Below are positions 1 to 7,745 of a stretch of DNA of 64,000 bases, piece by piece. The DNA is taken from contig NZ_SIRR01000003.1 of NCBI RefSeq assembly GCF_011634895.1, forward strand, positions 124,001 through 188,000, in the 5' to 3' direction. This DNA comes from Rheinheimera pleomorphica. GTDB lineage: Bacteria; Pseudomonadota; Gammaproteobacteria; Enterobacterales; Alteromonadaceae. A program made the position numbers and the translations under genes. Numbering within the stretch: position 1 is the stretch's first letter; each line of letters begins with the position of its first letter. The notes beneath the pieces are model-generated. The model did no database searches and was not told where the DNA came from. It worked only from the letters and a program-made list of their open reading frames with translations.

Positions 1-372
1 TACTGCGGTAGAGCCGCCACAGGTAAAAATAACATGGTTTAAATCGCCCGGTGCCAGCTCTGCCAGCTTGGCAGCCAGTAGGGTGGCCGGTACATTGGTC
101 ATATCGACAAAGGGGTTGGCAAAGGCCAGCTGACGGCACTGGGCGGCAATAGCATCGGCCATTTCAGTGCGGCCCAGGCCAATATTGGTGCACCAAAGGC
201 CGCCTACGGCATCCAGATAACGGCGGCCGTTAGTATCTTCAATGTAACAGCCCTCGCCATAGCTTATTGGTAAGGCGCCCTGTTCAGTAAACACATCAAA
301 CACGGTCCAGGGGTGAGTAAAATGTTGTTTATCCAGCCGGGTCAGTTCGGCGGTATCAAAAGGCTTGTGCAT
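1..372 (-). CDS. Class III (omega) aminotransferase, N-terminal part only
   Basis: The gene is cut by the left window edge; 124 codons are visible, starting at ATG 370-372 on the minus strand. The N-terminus (MHKPFDTAELTRLDKQHF, then a stretch with DTNGRRYLDAVGG and NIGLGRTEMADAI) is typical of PLP-dependent class III aminotransferases, in particular the omega-amino acid/polyamine-pyruvate group. The GGSTAV at the visible end fits the region that binds the PLP phosphate in this family. The catalytic lysine lies outside the window. The gene is downstream of and co-directional with the LysR gene at 493-1407, and close to a TonB receptor and an MFS transporter, so it probably acts on an amine imported by them; that substrate link is inference. 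Confidence 0.85.
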   Translation of the reverse strand, partial: MHKPFDTAELTRLDKQHFTHPWTVFDVFTEQGALPISYGEGCYIEDTNGRRYLDAVGGLWCTNIGLGRTEMADAIAAQCRQLAFANPFVDMTNVPATLLAAKLAELAPGDLNHVIFTCGGSTAV

Positions 373-492
373 AAAGTACTCCTGTTTCAGTAACACAGGT
401 TGTACAGCAGTTGACGTTGGCGCAGCCATTCCCCGTTCGGGCGGATGGGGGCGGCTTTACCCCCGTTTGTGGGTGATAGATCCGCTGAAATG

Positions 493-1407
493 CTAGCTTA
501 GCGCGCCGCTTTGCTTGCTAAAAGCAATGCCTTGTTCAGTTAGCGCATTTAACAGCCACTGCATACCCTGACCCACCGGCGTTTCGCTTTGCCATACCAT
601 ATCGACGCAATGCGGAAACGACACCGCCTGATGGCTGGTGGGCAATTTAACCAGCTCGCCGCTTTGCAGCTGCGGTTTAATTAAGTGCAGTGGCAGTTCG
701 GCCCAGCCTAAACCCGCCGCTACTGCATCAATCAGCAAGGTAGAGCTGTTGGTAAACCAGATATTGCTGGATAAGTCTGAGTCGAAGCGGCGAAAGCCGC
801 TGTCGGCATCGGTAATACGCAAATGCCGGTGCTGCGATAAATCGTACGGCGTGACCTGGCTGAGCTGAGCCAACGGATGCTGGCTACTCACCACAGTGCC
901 GTAATGCACATGCGAAATACCACGAAAAGCCACGTTTTCCGGGTAGTCATCCTGGCTAATGGCAATCGCAATATCCACTTTGCCCTGTTTTAACAGCTGA
1001 TACCCCTGTTGATGGCTGGCTTTAAGCAGCATGAGTGAGGTATTGGCAAAGTGCTGCTTAAACTCGTTGGCCACTTTTAGCATAAGGGGCACCGGCAAGG
1101 CTAAATCATCAAATGCCAGGCTGATTTCCGTTTCGACATCTTTGTTCAAATTCTGAATGCGGCTTAACAGATTGTTATAGCTTTTCAGTACCGACTTTAT
1201 ATCGTTAAGCAAAGCCAGCCCTTCAGCCGTCAGCGGTGGCGTGCGTTTACTGCGGTCGAACACTTCAAAGCCGGCATCTATCTCAAGATTGCTGATCAGA
1301 CCACTTATCGACGATTGTGCCTTACCCAGTTTACGTGCCGCCGCCGAGAAGCTGCCCGTCTCGACTGTGGTTAAAAATGCCTGTAGCTGTTCAAAGGATA
1401 ATTGCAT
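493..1407 (-). CDS. LysR-family transcriptional regulator
   Basis: A 304-residue protein with an N-terminal winged helix-turn-helix (MQLSFEQLQAFLTTVETGSF, then AARKLGKAQSSISGLISNLE) followed by a LysR substrate-binding domain, the usual size for the family. The open frame extends upstream to 1494, but I start it at ATG 1405-1407: the LysR family begins right at the helix-turn-helix and a GAGGCG ribosome-binding site precedes this ATG. It is divergent from the TonB receptor at 1557. The 149-bp gap holds a long palindrome (1438-1478) that is a good candidate for its own operator. It probably controls the aminotransferase, receptor and transporter genes around it. The ligand is unknown. Confidence 0.88.
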   Translation of the reverse strand: MQLSFEQLQAFLTTVETGSFSAAARKLGKAQSSISGLISNLEIDAGFEVFDRSKRTPPLTAEGLALLNDIKSVLKSYNNLLSRIQNLNKDVETEISLAFDDLALPVPLMLKVANEFKQHFANTSLMLLKASHQQGYQLLKQGKVDIAIAISQDDYPENVAFRGISHVHYGTVVSSQHPLAQLSQVTPYDLSQHRHLRITDADSGFRRFDSDLSSNIWFTNSSTLLIDAVAAGLGWAELPLHLIKPQLQSGELVKLPTSHQAVSFPHCVDMVWQSETPVGQGMQWLLNALTEQGIAFSKQSGALS

Positions 1408-1437
1408 CTTGTATCGCCTCAACCGATGGTTAGCAAC

Positions 1438-1478
1438 TGTACTTAGCATAAAAAAGCTTTTATTGATGCTAGTGTACA
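1438..1478. promoter_or_regulatory. Long imperfect palindrome, probable LysR operator
   Basis: TGTACTTAGCAT at 1438-1449 faces ATGCTAGTGTACA at 1466-1478. The reverse complement of the right arm matches the left arm except for one extra base and one change. The 16-bp spacer is A/T rich. It lies in the divergent promoter region of the LysR gene (start 1407) and the TonB receptor (start 1557), where LysR regulators usually bind. Confidence 0.6.
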
Positions 1479-1556
1479 AGTTCTGAGCAAACAATTTAGC
1501 AGGATTACCAGACTTGTAAATTAAAAATAATAACGGGAACAGGAAGGAAACTTTGC

Positions 1557-3977
1557 ATGCTACCTTTTACTAAACACAGGTTAAGTCTGGTAATTTCAGC
1601 AGTATTACTTAGTGGCGCCGTGCAGGCACAACAGCAACAGGCGCCGGACAGCGAACAGGCTAAAGATGAAAAGCAGATAGAAGTGATTACCGTCACTGCT
1701 TCTGGCCGGCCGCAATTAGCATCGGAAATTCCGATGAATATCAGTGCGATGACCGAAGCGGAATTGCGGGAAAAGCGCATTGGTAACTTAAAAGATTTAA
1801 TTGCCGACAGTGTCGAGATTAGCGCGCCGGGGAACAGTGCCCGCTTTGCCGATTCTGTATCGGTGCGCGGTTTAAACGTGTCGGGCGTAAATGCCAATAA
1901 TATTCAGCAGTTTATCCGCACCACTATGGCGTACTATCTGGATGCGACGCCACTGCCGAATATTAACTACCGCATTAAAGACATTAACCGGGTTGAAACC
2001 CTGTTAGGCCCGCAGGGCACTCTTTACGGCGCCGGTAGCCTGGGCGGTACCATCCGTTACATTACCAATCAGCCGGTGCTGGATGATTTCCAGTTCGATT
2101 TTAATACCAGCCTGTATCAAACCAAAAATGGCGGTGTCAGTAACGATACCGATATCGTGGTAAACGTGCCACTGGGCGAGCGGGTGGCGCTGCGTGCCTC
2201 TCTGGCTAACCTGAATGAAAAAGGCTATACCGACCGTCAGGTCAACCCCAGCTGGCTGGCAGAGGGTGAAGGTTTCCCCGGCGACCCTAATCCGAATCAG
2301 ACCTTGTATAAAGATGATGATTACCAATATGTTACCGGCGGCAAGGTGGCACTGTTGTGGCAGCTAAGTGATGATGTAAAACTGACCTTTAGCCACATTC
2401 AGCAAGATCAGCTGGCGCATGGTACTAACGGTGCAGCACGCTTGCCGGTTGACCGTGCCTGTGAAGGCATCGCCGACTGTGATCTAAGCTCATTTGAGAC
2501 GCCGTTTCAGTATAACGACCACACTATAGTGGCGCGGTTTGAAGAATATGCTGACCGCGAGCTGACAATGGATACGCTGGACTTAGACTGGCAGCTATCG
2601 GGCATGAAACTGCACAGCACCACTTCGTATTACAAAGACAGTAGTGTCGGCCAGGCCGATTACGCCTCGCAGGGCGATGCTTATTACGGCTGGATCCCGG
2701 GTTTAGCGCTGGATGATGGCAACGACTCGGCCTATATGACCTTTGATAACACTTACAAAGGCCTGACGCATGAAACCCGCTTAACCTCTGACACCGACAG
2801 CCGCTTAAGCTGGATTGGCGGCGTGTATTACACTGACCAAAAGCGTAATTTCCGTTTTTCCGAGTGGTTTGAACAGCTGGACGCTATTGCATCAGAGGTC
2901 GGCTGGCTCGGTTTTGACCGCGCTGCGGTTGGCGGTGTGCCGGGGCAGGGCTATGAGGAAGATTTAGGCAGTAAATACAAAGAGCTGGCGCTGTTTGGTG
3001 AAATTGGCTATGACATCACCGATAAGTTTAATGTCACGGTAGGCGCCCGGGTGTTTAATTATGAAGATACCGGCCTGGCACTGATTAAAGACTATTTAGG
3101 CACTACCGATTCAAACCGTGAATTTAGCAATAAGGAAAACGGCGAGAGCTTTTATAAATTTAACGCCTCGTACAAATTCAGTGATGAAGTGTTTGCCTAT
3201 TTCACCTATTCGCAGGGCTTCCGTCGCGGCGGGACTAACGGCTTCCGTGATGAAGGCGGCCAGCTGGTAGCCGATGATGTACAAAACTACGAGCCGGATT
3301 CTACCGATAACCTGGAGCTGGGTGTAAAAGGGTATCTGGCTGATGGCTGGTATGTGCAAACTAACGTCTACCAGATTAACTGGAATAATGTACAAACCTA
3401 TTTCTCGCAAACCATTGACGGCATTTTTCCGGTTAATGGCACGACCAACGGCCCGGATGCGGTAACCCGTGGCTGGGAGCTAAACAGCCGTTACTATTTA
3501 ACCGACAATATTACGCTAAGCTATGCCACTGCTACTACTGAGGGTAAGTGGGATGAAACCCTAACCAAATGTGTGTATCAGGATGTGGCTGAAGCGGATA
3601 ACGAATGCCGTACCTGGAGCAAGGGCGGTTTGCTCGGCGGCTCGCCAAAATGGCGCCACAACTTTGGTGTACGTTATGACACCGACTTTGACAACGGCAT
3701 GACGGCTTATGCCGCGTTAAACGGCCGTTATGTCAGCAAAGTGCAGAACGACCGCCAGGACGACCCAACATCACCGGTATTTGAATACCCGTCGTACACC
3801 ACCTTTAGTGCCAACCTTGGCTTTGGTAAAGATAACTGGGACGTGGCGATTTGGGCACAGAACCTGACCGATGAAGATGCCATCGTATCCAACTTAAATG
3901 GCGGTGTCCTGGGCCGGCGCACTATAGCGCTGACACCACGCACTATTGGTATTAATTTCTCCTACAAATACTACTAA
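1557..3977 (+). CDS. TonB-dependent outer-membrane receptor
   Basis: An 806-residue outer-membrane receptor for TonB-energised uptake of a large or scarce substrate. Residues 1 to about 25 form a signal peptide ending ...SGAVQA. A TonB-box-like stretch (IEVITVTA) follows at about residues 41-48, then the plug domain (about 55-175, with VETLLGPQGTLYGAGSLGGTIRYIT) and a long beta-barrel ending in a C-terminal aromatic (INFSYKYY), as expected for barrel insertion. The start is supported by AGGAAGGAAA upstream of ATG 1557. It is followed by a hairpin terminator and an MFS gene. The substrate cannot be read from sequence; the neighbouring aminotransferase hints at a nitrogen compound, but this is inference. 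Confidence 0.93.
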   Translation: MLPFTKHRLSLVISAVLLSGAVQAQQQQAPDSEQAKDEKQIEVITVTASGRPQLASEIPMNISAMTEAELREKRIGNLKDLIADSVEISAPGNSARFADSVSVRGLNVSGVNANNIQQFIRTTMAYYLDATPLPNINYRIKDINRVETLLGPQGTLYGAGSLGGTIRYITNQPVLDDFQFDFNTSLYQTKNGGVSNDTDIVVNVPLGERVALRASLANLNEKGYTDRQVNPSWLAEGEGFPGDPNPNQTLYKDDDYQYVTGGKVALLWQLSDDVKLTFSHIQQDQLAHGTNGAARLPVDRACEGIADCDLSSFETPFQYNDHTIVARFEEYADRELTMDTLDLDWQLSGMKLHSTTSYYKDSSVGQADYASQGDAYYGWIPGLALDDGNDSAYMTFDNTYKGLTHETRLTSDTDSRLSWIGGVYYTDQKRNFRFSEWFEQLDAIASEVGWLGFDRAAVGGVPGQGYEEDLGSKYKELALFGEIGYDITDKFNVTVGARVFNYEDTGLALIKDYLGTTDSNREFSNKENGESFYKFNASYKFSDEVFAYFTYSQGFRRGGTNGFRDEGGQLVADDVQNYEPDSTDNLELGVKGYLADGWYVQTNVYQINWNNVQTYFSQTIDGIFPVNGTTNGPDAVTRGWELNSRYYLTDNITLSYATATTEGKWDETLTKCVYQDVAEADNECRTWSKGGLLGGSPKWRHNFGVRYDTDFDNGMTAYAALNGRYVSKVQNDRQDDPTSPVFEYPSYTTFSANLGFGKDNWDVAIWAQNLTDEDAIVSNLNGGVLGRRTIALTPRTIGINFSYKYY

Positions 3978-3996
3978 CAGTGATGTAGGCTAGGTA

Positions 3997-4028
3997 AAAG
4001 TGAGCCGGTTCGCCGCGCTCACTTTTTT
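3997..4028 (+). terminator. Rho-independent terminator after the TonB receptor
   Basis: AAAGTGAGC at 3997-4005 pairs with GCTCACTTT at 4017-4025 around an 11-nt loop, and the T-run TTTTTT follows. It separates the receptor from the MFS gene, which has its own ribosome-binding site (AAGGAG at 4034-4039). Confidence 0.75.
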
Positions 4029-4045
4029 GCTTTAAGGAGCCGTAG

Positions 4046-5206
4046 ATGCAGGAATTATCCATGGACACCGAGCTAAAGCCCGCCGCTTACTGGGCCGAAT
4101 ATGCCGGCCTGATGCTGATTGCCATGATGGGCGCAGCGGTGACCAATTTAATGCCGCTGATTGTCGGTGCTTTTTCAGATAGCGGGCTCTTCAGCACCCG
4201 GCAGGTAGGTTATCTGGCCGCGGCTGATGTGGCCGGTATTTTACTTTCTACCACTTCTGCTTTTTGGTGGGTGCGGCGGGTGCCGTGGCGCCCTGCAGTA
4301 CAGCTGAGTTTGCTGCTGTTTATTGCTGCCAACCTGTTTACCAGTTGGGCCGAGGGCTACAGCGCCTTGTTGCTGTTGCGGTTTGCTGCAGGAGTGGCCT
4401 GTGGGGTCAGCTATGCCATCGCGCTGGCGGCACTCGGTGATTCAAGCCGGGTAGATAAAGCCTTTGGCGTAATGGTGACTATACAGGTGGTGTTCGGCAC
4501 GGTCGGTTTTATGGTATTGCCTGAGATGATTGGCCGTTTTGGCTACGCTGCTATTTATCAGAGTTTTAATCTGTTTTTGCTGGCCGCCTTGCTACTGAGC
4601 TTTGTCCGTTTTGCGCAAAACCAAAAGCCGCAGCACAGTGTGCAGTTTGAACTTAGCGGCCGGTTAGCGCCGGCGCTATGGGTTTTTTGTGGCGTGGTGT
4701 TGTATTACTTTGCCCAGGGCGGTGTTTGGGGCTACCTCGAGCGCTTAGGGGTATCAGCAGGACTCACCATGGCCGAAGTCGGCTATGTGCTGGGGTTAGG
4801 TTTTGCCATTAGTGCAGTGGGATCCTTATTATCGGGCGCCTTTGTTGGCAAATATGGTCGCAGCGCAGCACTGTGGCTAACGGTAGCGGTGCAGTTACCC
4901 TGTTTGCTGGCGCTGGGTTTGCTAAGCAGCGGCCCGGCCTGGCTGATTTATGCTGCAGCGACCATTGTGTATCAGATTTTCTGGAGCTTTGTGGTGCCGG
5001 TGATGATGGGCATTTTTAATGATGTCGACCCGTCCGGCCGATTAATCGTGTTTTGCTTAAGCGCCTTTAAAGTGGGCTTAATGCTGGGACCACCGATAGC
5101 GGCGCTGACTATCAGTACCTTTAGCCTGACGGCAGTGCTACCTTTGGGGACAGTAGCGATTGTATTAAGTGCGCTGTGCCTGCAGTTGGCACAGCCAAAG
5201 GCTTAA
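4046..5206 (+). CDS. Major facilitator superfamily transporter
   Basis: A 386-residue inner-membrane protein with about 12 hydrophobic segments, for example LMLIAMMGAAVTNLMPLIV near the N-terminus and the repeated small-residue helices of the MFS fold. It would move a small solute across the inner membrane. AAGGAG at 4034-4039 is 6 nt before the ATG. It follows the TonB receptor, so the two could carry one substrate through both membranes. The exact MFS subfamily and the direction of transport were not recognised. Confidence 0.85.
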   Translation: MQELSMDTELKPAAYWAEYAGLMLIAMMGAAVTNLMPLIVGAFSDSGLFSTRQVGYLAAADVAGILLSTTSAFWWVRRVPWRPAVQLSLLLFIAANLFTSWAEGYSALLLLRFAAGVACGVSYAIALAALGDSSRVDKAFGVMVTIQVVFGTVGFMVLPEMIGRFGYAAIYQSFNLFLLAALLLSFVRFAQNQKPQHSVQFELSGRLAPALWVFCGVVLYYFAQGGVWGYLERLGVSAGLTMAEVGYVLGLGFAISAVGSLLSGAFVGKYGRSAALWLTVAVQLPCLLALGLLSSGPAWLIYAAATIVYQIFWSFVVPVMMGIFNDVDPSGRLIVFCLSAFKVGLMLGPPIAALTISTFSLTAVLPLGTVAIVLSALCLQLAQPKA

Positions 5207-5230
5207 CAACAGAACTAGCCTGCAGGAACC

Positions 5231-5399
5231 GGATTGCTCTAAATCAACCGTTGCAGGCCAGGATGGCTGACAAATTCGCAGGGAGCGAATTTGAACAGCT
5301 TTGCTGGCCCGCGCCAGGGTGAACTTCACGGATAAAGTTCATAGACGAGCCCCCAGGGAAGGGTTTACGGCGTGTTGATGTGAGCAAACCGGTTTCTGC
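5231..5399 (+). repeat. Structured intergenic repeat, family B, copy 1
   Basis: About 170 bp in the gap between the converging MFS and C39 genes. It matches the reverse complement of 20308-20478 over nearly its whole length: shared blocks include TCAACCGTTGCAGGCCAGGA, CTGACAAATTCGC, GGGAGCGAATTTGAACAGC and GAGCAAACCGGTTT. It contains nested inverted repeats: CAAATTCGC with GCGAATTTG, and TGAACTT with AAGTTCA. In copy 2 the second stem is TAAACTT/AAGTTTA, a compensatory base-pair change. No coding potential is seen. Confidence 0.8.
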
Positions 5400-5417
5400 C
5401 TTCACGGCTAAGCCGGC

Positions 5418-7277
5418 TTATTCAAACCGGTGCAGCCATAAGTCATTACCACTGCCATTATCGTTAATGGCATACTCAAACGCCGCTTTCGGGTAGCGCA
5501 CGCCCTTGCCAGATTTGCTGGTGTCGTAGCTGCCCCATTTTTGCAGGTTCCACACACCATAGGGGTCGTTTACCGTGTAATGGGTGCCGTCATAACCGGT
5601 TACTACCAGTATATGGCCAGGTACGGTAAACCAGCCGTGCACTATGGTAGGTTTGCCGGCACTGGCCAGCGCCCGCAGTTCGCTGATGGTACCGTTCGTT
5701 ACACCAATATCGCGCAGCGGGCTGCCTTTTTCCTGCGCTATGGTATTAAAACCCCAGGCCAGTGAGGGCACATCCTGCAAGACACCAAAGCGGCTGTTTA
5801 AATAATCCGGTGTACGCTGGCCCAGTACCGCCGGGTCGGTTAAGCCAAAGTAGTCGGTGATCATCGCCAGTGAGGTAATACTGCAGGTGCCATACGGGTT
5901 AACGGCATTTTGCTTCTGATCCCAGTACGGCACTGCCTGCGGTGCCGGCGGCGGTGGTGTCGGGCTGCCGGTCAGATAGTTTTTCAAGCTGTTATTACCG
6001 GCTGAGCAGTCGACATCAGCATCAAAGCTGCTGCGCTGCCAGTTAACATTACTCCAGTCCTGCCATACCGCTTGTGGTACAGAGCCGCCGGGCACGCGCC
6101 AGATACTGGCATTAGGGCCTGCGACATCAAGGAAGGTATTTAACTGTGCCGGGCTGATAATATCGTACTCGGTAGACACAATATGCCAGATCGGTTTATT
6201 GGCGCCTAAAGCGCGGTATTCACAGTTGCCCGCTTCTATCCAGCGTTTCGGATCGGCCATATAGCTGCTGCCCCACACTTCCAGATAGGTTTGCGGCATA
6301 TGAAAATCGACGTACTGATCGATAATATCTACCCGCATGCCCTGATCAGCCGGGTTGCTCCAGGTAGTCGCACCGAGCGGGAAGTCGCTAGCGGCATAAC
6401 CATCGTTAATGGCTCGGGTGCGGGCGGCACGAAACGCCTGAAACAGGCTGTGCAGCTCAGTGGTTTTGTTATTAAATTCCACTTCAACATCAGAGACAAA
6501 GCCGACATACCCATAGCGGGCTGCCTGATATAAGGCATCGGCCTGCGCGGCGTTATTTCCCGGATAGTTATACGACCAAGCCCAGGGTTCTATACCTTTG
6601 TTTTTGTAAATGTTAGTGGTAGTAGTAGAGCAGGCATCAACAAACAGCGAGCAAGCGGCAGCATCGTCGGCAATTTTAATAAAGATGCGCTTTACGCCCA
6701 TAGCGGCAAGCTCGTTGGCCAGCTGGGTGTGGGTTTTATTGACGCCCGCTTCGTCGATATACCAGAGCCAGGCGCCAAATTTGTTTACCCAGCTGCCGGG
6801 CAGGGTAGTGTTTTTTACACTGGTATAAAACTGCGCTGACCAGCGGGTGGTTAAGCAAGCCGTGCCGCCCTGTAAATACTGGCATTTCGCCACTTCATCG
6901 GCGCTGAAATTGCCATAGACATTATTCGGCGTGCCGTCGCTGCGCTGTTCAAAGCAGTGGTTGCCATATTGCGCTGAGCGCACTGCGCCATCCGGGCAGC
7001 TGCCAGTGCCGCGCAGGTTAGTGGTAAAACCACGCGACCAGCGCAGTACACTGATATTGGTGCCGTTAACGCTAACGGTGCGTGGCGTAGTGCAGGCACT
7101 GCCACCGCCGGCGTTAACGCAGCGGTCGGTCATGGTTTTGGTAAAAGGGCCGTATACATCGCTACTGTTGGCGCAAAAGCTTAAGGTGTTATCAAAGCTG
7201 GCGCCATCGGGGCACAGGGCCAGGGTGTCAAATGAAGCCAGTGCTGATAACAGCAACAGGCCGGATAGATATTTCAT
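5418..7277 (-). CDS. Secreted TIM-barrel-like domain fused to a C39-like cysteine peptidase
   Basis: A 619-residue exported protein. The start is set at ATG 7275-7277 (MKYLSGLLLLSALASF...) behind GGAGAG; the frame also has a TTG 12 bp upstream. After the signal peptide come two related cysteine-containing repeats at about residues 20-145, each with a CPDGA motif and a C-G-G-x-A-C motif. A region at about 160-420 resembles TIM-barrel glycoside hydrolases (GAWLWYIDEAG, KRIFIKIADD, DVEVEFN). A PPPPAP linker follows, then a C39-like peptidase from about residue 450 with Cys in NPYGTCSITSLAM, His in PGHILVVTGYD and Asp in NDPYGVW. It probably acts on peptidoglycan or another extracellular polymer; the substrate is inference. 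It converges on the MFS gene across repeat B. Confidence 0.7.
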   Translation of the reverse strand: MKYLSGLLLLSALASFDTLALCPDGASFDNTLSFCANSSDVYGPFTKTMTDRCVNAGGGSACTTPRTVSVNGTNISVLRWSRGFTTNLRGTGSCPDGAVRSAQYGNHCFEQRSDGTPNNVYGNFSADEVAKCQYLQGGTACLTTRWSAQFYTSVKNTTLPGSWVNKFGAWLWYIDEAGVNKTHTQLANELAAMGVKRIFIKIADDAAACSLFVDACSTTTTNIYKNKGIEPWAWSYNYPGNNAAQADALYQAARYGYVGFVSDVEVEFNNKTTELHSLFQAFRAARTRAINDGYAASDFPLGATTWSNPADQGMRVDIIDQYVDFHMPQTYLEVWGSSYMADPKRWIEAGNCEYRALGANKPIWHIVSTEYDIISPAQLNTFLDVAGPNASIWRVPGGSVPQAVWQDWSNVNWQRSSFDADVDCSAGNNSLKNYLTGSPTPPPPAPQAVPYWDQKQNAVNPYGTCSITSLAMITDYFGLTDPAVLGQRTPDYLNSRFGVLQDVPSLAWGFNTIAQEKGSPLRDIGVTNGTISELRALASAGKPTIVHGWFTVPGHILVVTGYDGTHYTVNDPYGVWNLQKWGSYDTSKSGKGVRYPKAAFEYAINDNGSGNDLWLHRFE

Positions 7278-7745
7278 TGTTCTCTCCAACTGTTATTTTT
7301 TTGTTGTCCGTCTTGTTATCTCACTACTCCTTGTAGTGGCGATGGCACGGTACAGCTGGGCCATGGTCAGACTATAAAAACGATAAAACAGCTTGGGAAA
7401 ATGGTTAGCATCGGTTGATGCGATAAGTTGTTTCATTTATGTGAAAGTTGTAGCGAAAAAAACAGGGCGCCAGGCGCCCTGCGGTAAATATAATACCAGG
7501 AGGTAAGTTAAACACCGGCCATGGAACGGGAGTGTTCAGGCCAGAGAACATCAGCTGGCGTAGTGCAGCTGGTGTTAGCATAGCAACCGCATGACAAGGC
7601 TGAAAATGAATAACCATCGCCTGAGCCGATGCAGCTCTGCATGCGGAATTAACATCTTTACACAGTTAATCGCAATTTAAGACAGTGTTGGCTTCACTTT
7701 TTAGTTACATTGCTGTGCAAATTTAATACTAAAGGGAAGATGATT
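7278..7745. other. Long intergenic region between divergent secreted-protein genes
   Basis: 468 bp without a convincing gene. It must hold the promoters of the C39 fusion (minus) and of the beta-propeller lipoprotein (plus). The clearest element is a minus-strand terminator at 7456-7481. A 70-codon minus-strand frame at 7405-7617 runs straight through that terminator and has no recognisable features, so I do not call it. Confidence 0.6.
7456..7481 (-). terminator. Orphan rho-independent terminator on the minus strand
   Basis: CAGGGCGCC at 7463-7471 and GGCGCCCTG at 7473-7481 form a perfect 9-bp arm pair around one base. On the minus strand the hairpin is followed by seven T residues (7462-7456). 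No annotated gene ends here; it lies upstream of the C39-fusion gene on the same strand. It could end a small RNA starting in 7482-7745, or act as an attenuator of the C39 gene. Confidence 0.6.

Noticed and set aside
1505-1897. Antisense open frames inside the TonB receptor and many other large genes.
   Set aside because: They lie opposite well-supported genes, have low-complexity or improbable composition and no start signals.
7405-7617. A 70-codon minus-strand open frame in the long intergenic gap.
   Set aside because: It runs through a strong terminator on the same strand, has no ribosome-binding site or domain-like sequence, and is best seen as chance.
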